From Azospirillum sp. (GTDB taxonomy: Bacteria > Pseudomonadota > Alphaproteobacteria > Azospirillales > Azospirillaceae), in the NCBI GenBank assembly GCA_027486405.1, contig JAIXPD010000047.1, forward strand, positions 1-64,000: a DNA stretch of 64,000 nucleotides, given 5' to 3'. Numbering within the stretch: the first letter of the stretch is position 1; every line of letters begins with the position of its first letter. The translations under genes were made by a program, and so were the position numbers. The notes under the pieces are model-generated. The model worked only from the letters and a program-made list of their open reading frames with translations, was not told the origin of the DNA and did no database searches. Below, piece after piece: positions 35,498 to 43,897 of this stretch.

Positions 35498-35588
35498 GGA
35501 GGGGTGGCCGAGCGGTTGAAGGCGCACGCCTGGAAAGTGTGTATACGTCAAAAGCGTATCGAGGGTTCGAATCCCTCTCCCTCCGCCA
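35498..35588 (+). tRNA. serT: tRNA-Ser (GGA)
   Basis: A class II tRNA of 88 bases plus an encoded CCA. The acceptor stem GGAGGGG pairs with TCCCTCC before discriminator G. The anticodon stem CACGC/GTGTG encloses loop CTGGAAA, anticodon GGA at 35532-35534, reading UCC and UCU. A long variable arm (TATACGTCAAAAGCGTA) and the T arm GAGGG-TTCGAAT-CCCTC are present, as expected for serine. Confidence 0.96.
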
Positions 35589-35595
35589 CGAATTC

Positions 35596-35646
35596 AAAGA
35601 CCAGAGTGTCGATTTCTTCAGGAAATCCGCTCTGGTCTTTTTGTTT
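35596..35646 (+). terminator. terminator of tRNA-Ser
   Basis: AAAGACCAGAG pairs with CTCTGGTCTTT and is followed by a T-rich run, starting eight bases after the tRNA. The next 271 bases up to the following gene (35647-35917) show nothing I can name. Confidence 0.88.
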
Positions 35647-35917
35647 TTGCTCCATGGCTTGCCTTGCGCCATGCCCTGCGCCTTGCGGTTGGTTGATGGC
35701 GCTGTTGGCGGATGGTGGTTGGGGAATCGCCGCGCGGGGGCGGCCCTCGCACCGCAGCGGATCAGCGGTTGCTTGCATGATGTCAGCGCTGTCGCCCGCT
35801 GGGCGTGCATTGTGATCGAACGGTGATCCGGCTGACATCACCCAGACATTCACAGAGCGTATCCCTGAAAAGCGTGATAGGTTGTTTGCGCAATGGATTG
35901 TTTGTGGAGTTAGCGAT

Positions 35918-36418
35918 ATGGGATTCTCAGTCGCGAGCAACGCGTGGGGCGTTCACACCATCCTGCCGGGGACGATGACGGCGGCGGACGGCCAGCGTTG
36001 GGTCGCCGCGTGGCGGGAGGCGGTGGACAGCGCGTCCGCTCGGCGGTCGGTGGCGCTGGTGGCTGATCTGCGCGGGTTGACCGGGACGGTGGGCGAGGCG
36101 GTGTTGAGCGAGATCGCGGCGGCGTTGCTGGCCCCGTTGGGTCGGGCGTCGGTCACGCGCTGCGCCGTGCTGCTGGCCGACGCCGCGCAATCGGCCCGCT
36201 TCGCCCAGATCGCGGGCGGGTTGGACGCCGATCACAAGGCCCGGCTGCTGCCCTTGGAAGGGCGCGACCGGGTGCAGATCGCGGCGGCCTATGGCTGGGC
36301 GCTGAACGGGACCGAACCGGCGCAGGCCGACCGTCTGCCCCGTGGCGCGCTGGTCCGTCTGACCAAGACCAAGCCGACGGTCGCTGAGTCGTCCGTCGCG
36401 GTGCGCCGGGCTTCCTGA
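35918..36418 (+). CDS. hypothetical protein, 166 residues
   Basis: A soluble protein beginning MGFSVASNAWGVHTILPGTM, with TAADGQRWVAAWREAVDSA and SVALVADLRGLTGTVGEAVLSEI. The alternation of strands and helices is reminiscent of STAS/SpoIIAA-like folds, but no diagnostic motif is present. GGAG at 35906-35909 supports ATG 35918. It converges on gspJ. Confidence 0.65.
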   Translation: MGFSVASNAWGVHTILPGTMTAADGQRWVAAWREAVDSASARRSVALVADLRGLTGTVGEAVLSEIAAALLAPLGRASVTRCAVLLADAAQSARFAQIAGGLDADHKARLLPLEGRDRVQIAAAYGWALNGTEPAQADRLPRGALVRLTKTKPTVAESSVAVRRAS

Positions 36419-36430
36419 AGGGGGGGCGGT

Positions 36431-37099
36431 TCACCGGCTGGCGCGGCAGGGCAGGGCGGGGTCGATCGCGCAGCCCCGGTCGCCGTTCAGGCGCGGGCGC
36501 AGGATCACCGCTGGACGCTGCGGCGCGCCGTTGACCTCCGGGAAGGACAGGCGGATCAGGCGTGGCAGATCGCGGGCGTCGGTCCAGCGATCGAGCCAGC
36601 GTGCGCCGTCGTGGTAGGAAAAACGCATCACGCCGGTGCTTTCATACAGGCTGACGGCGTGGTCGGCGGGGTCGATCACCCGCAAGCCGGGATCGACGAC
36701 CAGCCGGTGATCGCGGTGAACCAGACGGCTGCTGCCACCCTCCCGCGCTTCGATCTGAAACACGACGTGGCGCAGCGGTGAGCCGCTCCGCTCGGTCCCG
36801 CTGGTCAGGATCGGCCCGGCCAGCCGGTCGGCCTCGCCGACGAAGACAAAAGCGCTGTCCGCCCCCCAACCCACCGACAACGGGAACAGCCGTTCCCCCC
36901 GGTCGCGCAGGATGTTGGCGGCAAGGCTGAGGGCGGATCCCTCGGTCGCCGTGGCGGCGGCGCGGTCGAAGCCCCGGCTGGCGAAGCGCACGCCTCCGCC
37001 GACCGCCGCCAGCACCAGCCCGAGAATCATCACCACCGCCAGCGTTTCCAGCAGGGTGAAACCGGCCTGTCGCGGGCTGGGCGCGGGTGGAACGGTCAT
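36431..37099 (-). CDS. gspJ: type II secretion minor pseudopilin GspJ
   Basis: A 222-residue minor pseudopilin. The prepilin peptidase motif is QAGFTLLETLAVVMILGLVL, with cleavage after Gly and Glu at +5, followed by the membrane helix. The rest has the GspJ pattern (FVFVGEADRLAGPILTSGTE..., VVDPGLRVIDPADHAVSLYESTGVMRFSYHDG). Its ATG overlaps the gspI stop by four bases. The order gspH-gspI-gspJ on this strand forms one operon; together with GspK these are expected to make the pseudopilus tip. Confidence 0.85.
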   Translation of the reverse strand: MTVPPAPSPRQAGFTLLETLAVVMILGLVLAAVGGGVRFASRGFDRAAATATEGSALSLAANILRDRGERLFPLSVGWGADSAFVFVGEADRLAGPILTSGTERSGSPLRHVVFQIEAREGGSSRLVHRDHRLVVDPGLRVIDPADHAVSLYESTGVMRFSYHDGARWLDRWTDARDLPRLIRLSFPEVNGAPQRPAVILRPRLNGDRGCAIDPALPCRASR

Positions 37100-37500
37100 G
37101 ACCGCCGCCCCAGTTGGACGGTGCGCAGCTCGAACCGCCGTCCATCGGCCCCGAAGACGGTGATGCGGATGTCGAGCGGTTCGAAGCCGCCGCGCGTGGT
37201 TCCGTTGAAATCGCTGTGGTTCAGCGGGTGGGCGGTGGCCTGCCAGCGCGCGCCGTCCTGTTCGCCGCTCCACCGTCCCGCTGTTGCGTCCCGTGCGGTC
37301 AGTTGGGCCAGGACCGAATCGGCGATCAGCATCGATCGGTTGGTCGCCTCCGCCCGGTCCAGCGCGGTCAGGCCCTGCCGCTGCACCCGCAGCGCCGCGC
37401 CCAGCACGATGGCGAGGATGGCGACGGCGGCCAGCACCTCGATCAGGCTGAAGCCGCGTTGCCCGGGATGGGGTGGGGTGGGGGCGGGCGGTCGGCTCAT
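37096..37500 (-). CDS. gspI: type II secretion minor pseudopilin GspI
   Basis: A 134-residue minor pseudopilin with motif QRGFSLIEVLAAVAILAIVLG and RAEATNRSMLIADSVLAQL, the usual GspI pattern after the helix. It overlaps gspH and gspJ by four bases at either end. The frame is open upstream, but only ATG 37500 fits the operon spacing. Confidence 0.85.
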   Translation of the reverse strand: MSRPPAPTPPHPGQRGFSLIEVLAAVAILAIVLGAALRVQRQGLTALDRAEATNRSMLIADSVLAQLTARDATAGRWSGEQDGARWQATAHPLNHSDFNGTTRGGFEPLDIRITVFGADGRRFELRTVQLGRRS

Positions 37501-37991
37501 CCGGGACGCCCGGTGTCGGGCAGGATGCGGGTGCGTCCGGTCAGCCAATCGACGCGGATGACCATCGCCCCGGCCCGGTTGGCGACGCGCAGCTCCCCGC
37601 CCGGCGACCCGCCATCGGGGTGGAAACGGATCGCGCCGCGTCCCCCCGCCCGGTCGCCGTCCTGGACGCTGTCACGGGCGTCGGTGGTCAGCGCGATCCG
37701 CAGATCCGAATCCAGCCGCCCGTTCAGCGCGCCGCCGCCGCCCGGTCCACTCACCCCGTAGCGGCGGTTGGCGAGGTCGAGGACGAAGACCGCGTCGGCG
37801 TTGCTCATCACCGCCGCGCTGCGGGCCAGCGCCAGCGATCCCGCCAGCGCCTGCACCGCGCCGCGCAGCCGCGCGCCGTCCCCGGCCCGTCCGGCGGCGG
37901 GCGGAACCAGGCTCATCAGCGTTCCGGCGATGGCCAGCACGACCAGCAGTTCCAACAGGGTGAAACCGGCTTGCGTTCGGCGCGCGGTCAT
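37497..37991 (-). CDS. gspH: type II secretion minor pseudopilin GspH
   Basis: A 164-residue pseudopilin with motif QAGFTLLELLVVLAIAGTLM, then LRGAVQALAGSLALARSAAVMSNADAVFVLDLANRRY, the GspH arrangement. It is the first gene of gspHIJ and lies 102 bp from the divergent gspK, so the two operons probably share a promoter region. The frame is open a long way upstream in the antisense of gspK; that is not coding. Confidence 0.82.
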   Translation of the reverse strand: MTARRTQAGFTLLELLVVLAIAGTLMSLVPPAAGRAGDGARLRGAVQALAGSLALARSAAVMSNADAVFVLDLANRRYGVSGPGGGGALNGRLDSDLRIALTTDARDSVQDGDRAGGRGAIRFHPDGGSPGGELRVANRAGAMVIRVDWLTGRTRILPDTGRPG

Positions 37992-38093
37992 GATGTTTCC
38001 TTGATCCGCAAGGGACGCAATGCGTGCGCCCAACAGAGTGGCCGAGGGCGCGGCTCCCGGCAAGCCGGGGGGCGGAGGAGGAGCGGGCAGGCC

Positions 38094-39041
38094 ATGACGG
38101 TCGCGGCATCCGGCGGCGAAACGACGAGGGACCACGCCGCGCAACCGGCCCGGCGGCAGGGCGGTTTTGCCCTGGTGCTGGTGCTCGGCACGCTGGTGCT
38201 GATCGCGGCCTTGGCGTTGGCGCTGGCCCAGACCAGCCGGTTGGAGGTGCGCCGCACCGCCAACATGGCGGCGGCGGCCAAGGCCCGCGCCCTGTTGGAC
38301 GCCGGGGTGGCGCTGGCGGTGTTCGACGCCGACCGGCCCCTGCGCGCCCGCCGCTTCCGCCCCGCCGGGCCGCCGGTGCGGGTGGCGTTGGGGGATGCCA
38401 CGCTCGACATCCGCCTGTTCGAGGAGTGGGGGCGGGTCGATCTCAACCGCTCCAACCCGCTGCTGCTGCGTGGAGTGATCGAGGCGGCGGGGGAGGATGG
38501 CGACACCGCCCGCGCCATCGCCGACACGGTGACGGCCCGGCGTGGCGACACCATGGCCAGCCGCGCGCGGGAGGATGACCAGCCCCATCGCCCCTTCCTG
38601 TCGGTGGCGGAGCTGGCGAACGTGCCGGGGGTGACGCCCGATCTGATCCGGCGGCTGTGGGACGAGGTGACGGTGGATGGGGGGCCGGGCCGCCTGTCGG
38701 TCGCCACGGCGGGGCCGATGACGCTGGCGGCGCTGCCCAACCTGTCGGCGGCGGACCGCGCGGCGGTGATCGCGCTGGCGGCGGGCTGGCGGTCCGACGG
38801 TGGCGACGGCCGTGTCGATCCGGGGCTGGCCGATCCGGGGCTGGCCGAACGCGCGGCGGCGGCGGGGGTGGAGCTGGATCCCGACGGCGGCCTGCCCATC
38901 GTCGGCCGGACGCTGACGGTGCGGGTGCGGGCGGCCCAGGACGGGGCGGAGGCGTTGGCGGAGGCGGTGGTCGTTCTGTCGGACATCCGGTCGCCGGTTC
39001 CCTACCGCGTGGTGGAGTGGCGCACCCCGCCCCGGCTGTGA
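38094..39041 (+). CDS. gspK: type II secretion protein GspK
   Basis: A 315-residue large minor pseudopilin. The N-terminus QGGFALVLVLGTLVLIAALAL is a pilin-type helix without Glu at +5, as is normal for GspK. EWGRVDLNRSNPLLLRGV and SVAELANVPGVTPDLIRRLWDEVTV (a T2SSK SAM-like segment) follow. GGAGGAGGAG precedes ATG 38094. It is transcribed away from gspHIJ, an unusual split since gspHIJK normally run together. No other gsp genes are in the window. Confidence 0.83.
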   Translation: MTVAASGGETTRDHAAQPARRQGGFALVLVLGTLVLIAALALALAQTSRLEVRRTANMAAAAKARALLDAGVALAVFDADRPLRARRFRPAGPPVRVALGDATLDIRLFEEWGRVDLNRSNPLLLRGVIEAAGEDGDTARAIADTVTARRGDTMASRAREDDQPHRPFLSVAELANVPGVTPDLIRRLWDEVTVDGGPGRLSVATAGPMTLAALPNLSAADRAAVIALAAGWRSDGGDGRVDPGLADPGLAERAAAAGVELDPDGGLPIVGRTLTVRVRAAQDGAEALAEAVVVLSDIRSPVPYRVVEWRTPPRL

Positions 39042-39092
39042 GGGCGGGGCGAGGCTTGAGGGCCTTGAAGCAATCAAGCAAAAGCGAACGGG

Positions 39093-39119
39093 CAAAAGGC
39101 CCCCCGTTGCCGGGAGGCC
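39093..39119 (-). terminator. terminator-like hairpin beyond the PHB depolymerase
   Basis: Read on the minus strand, GGCCTCCC pairs with GGGGGGCC-type bases and is followed by TTTTGCC. It lies about 42 bases after the depolymerase stop and just after the converging gspK gene. Confidence 0.6.
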
Positions 39120-39160
39120 CCTTGCCGGGTCACGCGGTCGGGTCGCGCGGTGAAGGCTGG

Positions 39161-40657
39161 TCAGCTCAACGGGCCGCAGGTCGCCGAGTTGGTCCAGGTC
39201 GAACCGCAGAGATACAGGGTCATGGTGGCGTTGTAGCCGTACTTCGCGCCCATCTGGTTGTACTGCGTCACCGTCAGGCGACCGGCGACGTAATGGTTGG
39301 TGACGGTCGCGGTGACGGCCTGGGAGTAGGACGCCGCCGCCTGCGTCGTGCCGCTGACCGCGCTGGACTGCACCCCCTCGCCCACCGCGTTCAGCGCGCT
39401 GACGGTGTAGCTGTAGCTGGTGCTGGCGGTCAGGCCGCTGTCGGTGTAGCTGGTTCCGGTGCTGGTGCCGATGGTGGTCCCGCCCCGGTGGATTTTGTAG
39501 CTGGTGGCGGTGCTGGCGGCGGACCAGCTCAGGCTGATGCTGCTGGCGGTGGTGGCCGACACCGCCAACCCGGCGGGGGCCGCCGGAACGGTGGCGGGCG
39601 GGGTGGTCGAACCGCCGCTGTAGCCGCTCGTCACCTTGTTGACCATGGCGACCAGGGCCGCCATCTGAACCCCGCCCTTCTGATCGGCGTTGGCCCCGTA
39701 CCAGCCGATCCAATCCCAGCAGGCGTTCGGGTTGGCGAGCGAGCCGCTGCTCCAGGTCGAATGGCTGGTGTTGTCCACCGTGGTCTGCGGGTACAGGATG
39801 ACGATGTTGTTGGTGTCAGCCCATTTGTTGTAGCCGGTGTTCTGGATGAACTTGTCGCCGATCTTGCCATAGCTCTGCTGGCAGCCGTGCAGGGCGACGT
39901 GCAGCTTGCACACCGTCGATCCGCTCGCGCAATTGGCCGGGACATAGACATAGCCGGTCGCCCCGCCGCCGTTGGCCGCCGACAGATAGGCCGACTGGTC
40001 GAACGACACCACGGTCCCGGTCGGCGTGCCGGTGTTGCGCGCGTTCAGCCCGGCACCATACATGTGCTTCAGCACGGCACCCGCCCCGTCGAAGCTGCAA
40101 TTGCTGATGTAGGGGGAGGCGGCGGAGCTGCACGCGTTGTTCCCGGTTCCGGCGAAATCGGTGGGGAAGGTGTGGGCGGCCCCGCTGGTGGTGTCGTATT
40201 TGATGTTGGCCGCCGTGCCGAAGACGTCCATCTGCGCCTTCAGCTTGTTCGTCACGTTGGGGCCGACGGTGCTGTCGCTGCTCCCGGTCCACAGATAGAT
40301 TTTGCGGTTGGTCAGGTTGGCCTTGCTGTCGATCTGGTTGCCGCTCCACGCGTTGATGTTGGCGTTGGGGGTGGTGATCGACGGCGTCGCGTTGTACATG
40401 CATGATGTGTAATTCTGGTTGCGGGCGCAATCGAACGGCCCCCCGGCGAACACACCGAACCCAACCTGGAAGATGGAGGAGTAGGCGACCCCCAACTGCG
40501 CCGCCATGTACCCGCCCGATGACAGGCCGGACACCGACACACTGGCCGGATCGACGTTGTAGGCTTGCAGCGGGGCGGCCTGGGTCGGGGCGGCGGTGGC
40601 GGCCAGCGTCAGCAGGCCGGTGGCGAACAGAGCGTGGCGGTGCGCCCGAACAGTCAT
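39161..40657 (-). CDS. extracellular poly(3-hydroxybutyrate) depolymerase
   Basis: A 498-residue secreted esterase. Signal peptide residues 1-27 (ending TQA-A). The lipase box GLSSG has its nucleophile at about Ser46, in SVSGLSSGGYMAAQL, near the N-terminus of the catalytic domain. HVALHGCQQSY and NACWDWIGWYGANADQKGGVQ are typical of PHB depolymerases. A fibronectin type III domain (about 375-460) is followed by a short C-terminal domain with two Cys (LYLCGSTWTNSATCG) that may bind the polymer. GAGGGAGA precedes the ATG. It is a plausible substrate of the adjacent type II secretion system. Confidence 0.87.
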   Translation of the reverse strand: MTVRAHRHALFATGLLTLAATAAPTQAAPLQAYNVDPASVSVSGLSSGGYMAAQLGVAYSSIFQVGFGVFAGGPFDCARNQNYTSCMYNATPSITTPNANINAWSGNQIDSKANLTNRKIYLWTGSSDSTVGPNVTNKLKAQMDVFGTAANIKYDTTSGAAHTFPTDFAGTGNNACSSAASPYISNCSFDGAGAVLKHMYGAGLNARNTGTPTGTVVSFDQSAYLSAANGGGATGYVYVPANCASGSTVCKLHVALHGCQQSYGKIGDKFIQNTGYNKWADTNNIVILYPQTTVDNTSHSTWSSGSLANPNACWDWIGWYGANADQKGGVQMAALVAMVNKVTSGYSGGSTTPPATVPAAPAGLAVSATTASSISLSWSAASTATSYKIHRGGTTIGTSTGTSYTDSGLTASTSYSYTVSALNAVGEGVQSSAVSGTTQAAASYSQAVTATVTNHYVAGRLTVTQYNQMGAKYGYNATMTLYLCGSTWTNSATCGPLS

Positions 40658-40934
40658 GGAAGTCTCCCTCTTGTCCCGCGATTGTCGTTGGTCCGCCGGA
40701 CGGCGGTTGGTTGCGCTGTTCTGACAGGTCCGGCGGGTTGATCGACAATCACGTTTACAAAATGCATGCCAATCGCATTGTTGAGGGAATCCGCCATTCT
40801 TGGCGATGACCGTGGGGCAAAAGCGTCCGCCGGTCCGACGACTGTCCTGGACTGTGACAGGATGCACCGCAACAGGCCGCGCTGTTGCGGTGCATGTGTG
40901 TGTTTGTGGGTGGCGTGGGGTGGGGTGGGGCAGG

Positions 40935-41963
40935 TCAGGCGCGGGTGCGCTCGTACCAGGGGCGGGTCTTTTTCACCAGATGCACGACCGACAGCATCAC
41001 CGGCACCTCGACCAGCACCCCGACCACGGTGGCGAGCGCCGCCCCGGAGTGGATGCCGAACAGGCTGATGGCGGCGGCGACCGACAGTTCGAAGAAGTTC
41101 GACGCGCCGATCAGCGCCGCCGGGGCGGCGACGCACCAGGCCACGCCGAAGCGGCGCGACAGCCAATAGGCCAAACCGGCGTTCAGATAGACCTGAAGAA
41201 TGATCGGCACCGCCAGCAGGGCGATGACCAGCGGCTGGTTCAGGATGGCGTTGCCCTGGAAGCCGAACAGCAGCACCAGCGTGGCGAGCAGGGCGACCAG
41301 CGACAGCGGTTGCAGCCGGTGCAGGGTGGCGGTCAGCGCCGCCGGGCCACCCCGGCCAAGCAGCGCGCGGCGCAGCGCCTGCGCCACCACCACCGGCACG
41401 ACGATGTAGAGCAGAACCGACAGCACCAGCGTGTCCCACGGCACGGTGATGGCGCTGATGCCCAGCAGCAGCCCGACCAGCGGGGCGAAGGCGAACACCA
41501 TGATGACGTCGTTCAACGCCACCTGGCTCAGCGTGTAATGCGGCTCGCCGTCGCACAGGTTGGACCAGACGAAGACCATGGCGGTGCAGGGGGCCGCCGC
41601 CAGCAGGATCAGACCGGCGATGTAGGAGGCGCTCTGGTCGGCGGGCAGCAGCCCGGCGAAGAGATGGCCGACGAACAGCGCCCCCAGCAGCGCCATGGAA
41701 AAGGGCTTCACCGCCCAATTGACGAACAGGGTGACGGCGACGCCGCGCCAATGCTCCTTCACCGCGCCCAGCGCGGCGAAATCGATCTTCAGCAGCATCG
41801 GCACGATCATCAGCCAGACCAGCAGCGCGACCGGCAGATTGACCTTGGCAACCTCCGCCGCCGCCACGCTGGCGAACAGGCCGGGCAGCGCGTGGCCCAA
41901 CGCCACGCCGACGACGATGCACAGCCCGACCCACAGGGTGAGGAAACGCTCAAACAGGCTCAT
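40935..41963 (-). CDS. acr3: arsenite efflux transporter Acr3
   Basis: A 342-residue inner-membrane arsenite/H+ antiporter of the ACR3 family with ten predicted helices. The conserved Cys126 is in AAPCTAMVFVWSNL. APAALIGASNFFELSVA and the end HLVKKTRPWYER are diagnostic of Acr3 rather than ArsB. It starts inside the arsC stop codon (ATGA), so arsR-arsC-acr3 is one coupled operon. Upstream of it on the plus side (40658-40934) no gene is seen. Confidence 0.93.
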   Translation of the reverse strand: MSLFERFLTLWVGLCIVVGVALGHALPGLFASVAAAEVAKVNLPVALLVWLMIVPMLLKIDFAALGAVKEHWRGVAVTLFVNWAVKPFSMALLGALFVGHLFAGLLPADQSASYIAGLILLAAAPCTAMVFVWSNLCDGEPHYTLSQVALNDVIMVFAFAPLVGLLLGISAITVPWDTLVLSVLLYIVVPVVVAQALRRALLGRGGPAALTATLHRLQPLSLVALLATLVLLFGFQGNAILNQPLVIALLAVPIILQVYLNAGLAYWLSRRFGVAWCVAAPAALIGASNFFELSVAAAISLFGIHSGAALATVVGVLVEVPVMLSVVHLVKKTRPWYERTRA

Positions 41964-42481
41964 CGCGCATCCCCCGGCGCGTCGTCGCGACCGTCCGCCA
42001 TGTCACCCAAGCGGCGCTTGAGCGCCATGCGGTCGAGCGTGCCGAACGGCAGCGCGGTGAAGGCGCGCAGGCGGCGTTCGATCTGGGCGTAGACGGCGGC
42101 GGTGAAACTCGCCACCTCCGCCGGGCTGCCCTCGGCGCTCGACGGATCGGGGAAGCCCCAATGGGCGGTCATCGGCATGCCGGGCCACACCGGGCAGACC
42201 TCCCCCGCCGCGTTGTCGCAGACGGTGACGACGAAATCCATGGTGGGCGCGTCGGCGCTGGCGAACTCGTCCCAGGATTTGGACCGGGCGTCGGCCAGGG
42301 AATAGCCCAGCCGTTCCAGCAGGGCCTTGACCTGCGGGTTGATCCGGCCCGACGGCAGGCTGCCCGCGCTGAAGGCGCGGAAATGGCCGCCGCCGATGCG
42401 GTTCAGAATGGATTCCGCCATCACGCTGCGCGCGCTGTTGTGGGTGCAGAGAAACAGGACGTTGAAGACGCGGTCGGTCAT
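41960..42481 (-). CDS. arsC: arsenate reductase, thioredoxin-coupled type
   Basis: A 173-residue enzyme reducing arsenate to arsenite, of the low-molecular-weight phosphatase fold. The P-loop CTHNSARS has Cys12; Cys88 and Cys96 (CDNAAGEVCPVWPG) are the relay cysteines of thioredoxin-linked ArsC. The C-terminus carries an extra segment of about 25 residues. It overlaps both neighbours by four bases. Confidence 0.92.
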   Translation of the reverse strand: MTDRVFNVLFLCTHNSARSVMAESILNRIGGGHFRAFSAGSLPSGRINPQVKALLERLGYSLADARSKSWDEFASADAPTMDFVVTVCDNAAGEVCPVWPGMPMTAHWGFPDPSSAEGSPAEVASFTAAVYAQIERRLRAFTALPFGTLDRMALKRRLGDMADGRDDAPGDAR

Positions 42482-42903
42482 CGCGGGGCCTTGTCGGTGA
42501 TGGGGGGAGCGGCGCAGCCGCTGGTCGGCGTGCGGGGGGCGGGCGCGCCGGTGGCGGGCGTGCAGGTGGTGAGATCGGCGATGGCGGTCCCGCACAGGTC
42601 CGGACGGCCCTGGCAGCAATCCTCCATCAGGAAGGCGATCAGCCGCCGGGTTCCGTCGTAATCGCTGGCGTAAAAGATCTGCCGCTGCACCCGCCACGAC
42701 CGCAACAGCGCCGCCCGTTCCAGGCAGGCGAGGTGGTGCGACAGGGTGGAGGCGGGAACGCCCAGACGCTGGGCGATCTCGCCCGCGTTCAGCCCGCTCG
42801 GTCCGGCCTGGACCAGCAGCCGGAACGCGGCGAGCCGGGTGTCGTGCGCCAGCGCGGCAAAAGCGGCGACGGCGGCGCTTGATGGGTCGTGAGTTTCTTC
42901 CAT
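42478..42903 (-). CDS. arsR: arsenic-responsive repressor ArsR
   Basis: A 141-residue winged-helix repressor with FAALAHDTRLAAFRLL, GLNAGEIAQRLGVPASTLSHHLACLERAALL and RQIFYASDYDG. It lacks the ELCVCDL-type metal site in helix 3. Instead it has a C-terminal cysteine cluster, Cys96, Cys97 and Cys104 (DCCQGRPDLCG), the arrangement of ArsR proteins whose arsenite site lies near the C-terminus. The start codon lies within the operator palindrome, so it should repress its own operon. Confidence 0.9.
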   Translation of the reverse strand: MEETHDPSSAAVAAFAALAHDTRLAAFRLLVQAGPSGLNAGEIAQRLGVPASTLSHHLACLERAALLRSWRVQRQIFYASDYDGTRRLIAFLMEDCCQGRPDLCGTAIADLTTCTPATGAPAPRTPTSGCAAPPITDKAPR

Positions 42904-42927
42904 ATTTCGAAAATAGTCGAAATATGG
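42900..42927. promoter_or_regulatory. ArsR operator palindrome
   Basis: CCATATTTCG (42900-42909) and CGAAATATGG (42918-42927) form a perfect 10-bp inverted repeat with an 8-bp spacer, in the middle of GC-rich DNA. The left arm contains the complement of the arsR ATG. Position and symmetry fit autorepression of arsR-arsC-acr3. Confidence 0.75.
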
Positions 42928-42948
42928 AATTGACGCAAGGGCGCGGCT

Positions 42949-43677
42949 TCAGGGCAGACCGATGCCCTCACCGGCGGTGGCGATTTCCCAGCGCAGCTTT
43001 TCCCGGATGGCGGTGGCGAAGCTGCGGCGGTCGTCGGCGACGCGGACAAAGGCCGCCGGTCCGCCGATCACACGGGCGGAGAAGTAATCGGCCAACCACG
43101 CCACCTCGTCCAGAATCACCAGCCCGTTGATGGTGATGCCGTCCGCAATCACCCGGTCGCGGGCGTATTCCGGCTGGATGCCGACGTTGTTGAACCCGTT
43201 GCTGACCAAATCGATGACCCGCCGGGGCGACGACGCGCCGCTGAAGCGGAACTGGTTGGCGGCGTTCAGCATGGCGGCACCAATGCCGGTGCTGCCGCTG
43301 AAGTCGCGCCGGGGCAGGGCGTCGATGGCGGCGGCGAAGGCCATGGCGCTGTCCGGGTCGCCGACCTGGGTCCAGGGGATCAGCACCTGAAAGTCGGACG
43401 GATCGGACCAGGACACCAGCGTGACGGCGATCCGCCCCCGCGCCCCACCGCCGATGGCGGCCTGCACCGAACGGTCGCGGAAGGCGGCGGCGTGACCGGA
43501 CAGTTGGAAATCCAGCAGGGAATCATCGACGCTGGCCGAGGCGTCCACCGCCAGCACCAGTTCCAGATCCACCGCCGTCCAGGCGCGGGCCTCGTGGAGG
43601 ACGGCGCCAGACAGCAGCGCGATCCCCGCCAACCGCAGAGCCAGCGCTCCACACCAACCGGTCCATCCCATGCGCAT
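42949..43677 (-). CDS. DUF1194 exported von Willebrand A-like protein
   Basis: A 242-residue protein with an N-terminal signal segment (about residues 1-32) and a vWA-like fold. The MIDAS-like motif is LVLAVDASASVDD, and TGIGAAML and DLVSNGFNNVG follow. This is the DUF1194 family, common in alphaproteobacteria and of unknown role. AGGAGG just upstream selects ATG 43677. It converges neither with nor shares spacing with the ars operon, which reads in the same direction upstream of it. Confidence 0.83.
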   Translation of the reverse strand: MRMGWTGWCGALALRLAGIALLSGAVLHEARAWTAVDLELVLAVDASASVDDSLLDFQLSGHAAAFRDRSVQAAIGGGARGRIAVTLVSWSDPSDFQVLIPWTQVGDPDSAMAFAAAIDALPRRDFSGSTGIGAAMLNAANQFRFSGASSPRRVIDLVSNGFNNVGIQPEYARDRVIADGITINGLVILDEVAWLADYFSARVIGGPAAFVRVADDRRSFATAIREKLRWEIATAGEGIGLP

Positions 43678-43807
43678 GGTCCTCCTCCGTTCCGTGTCGT
43701 CGGCCGCCACGGTCTTGTTCAGACCGTGAACAGTGGAACGGTACCGCGAAACGGGCAAAGGAGCGAGCATGTGACGCAGCGGGTTGCGGAGCGCGCGATG
43801 TGGGCAA

Positions 43808-43836
43808 CAAAAAAGGCGCTGAACAGCGCCTTTTTC
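43808..43836. terminator. bidirectional terminator near sucB
   Basis: AAAAAAGGCGCT-GAAC-AGCGCCTTTTT: a six-base-pair GC stem with A and T tracts. It lies 62 bases beyond the sucB stop on the minus strand and would end the suc transcript. Confidence 0.85.
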
Positions 43837-43897
43837 ATCGGGGAGAGGGCGGCCGGTCGAACCGGACGCCCCCGTTCCGGGGCTGGAAGGACGTGGT

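Noticed and set aside
37992..39713. Long upstream extension of the gspH frame
   Set aside because: Antisense to gspK and the depolymerase; pseudopilins begin right at the prepilin motif.
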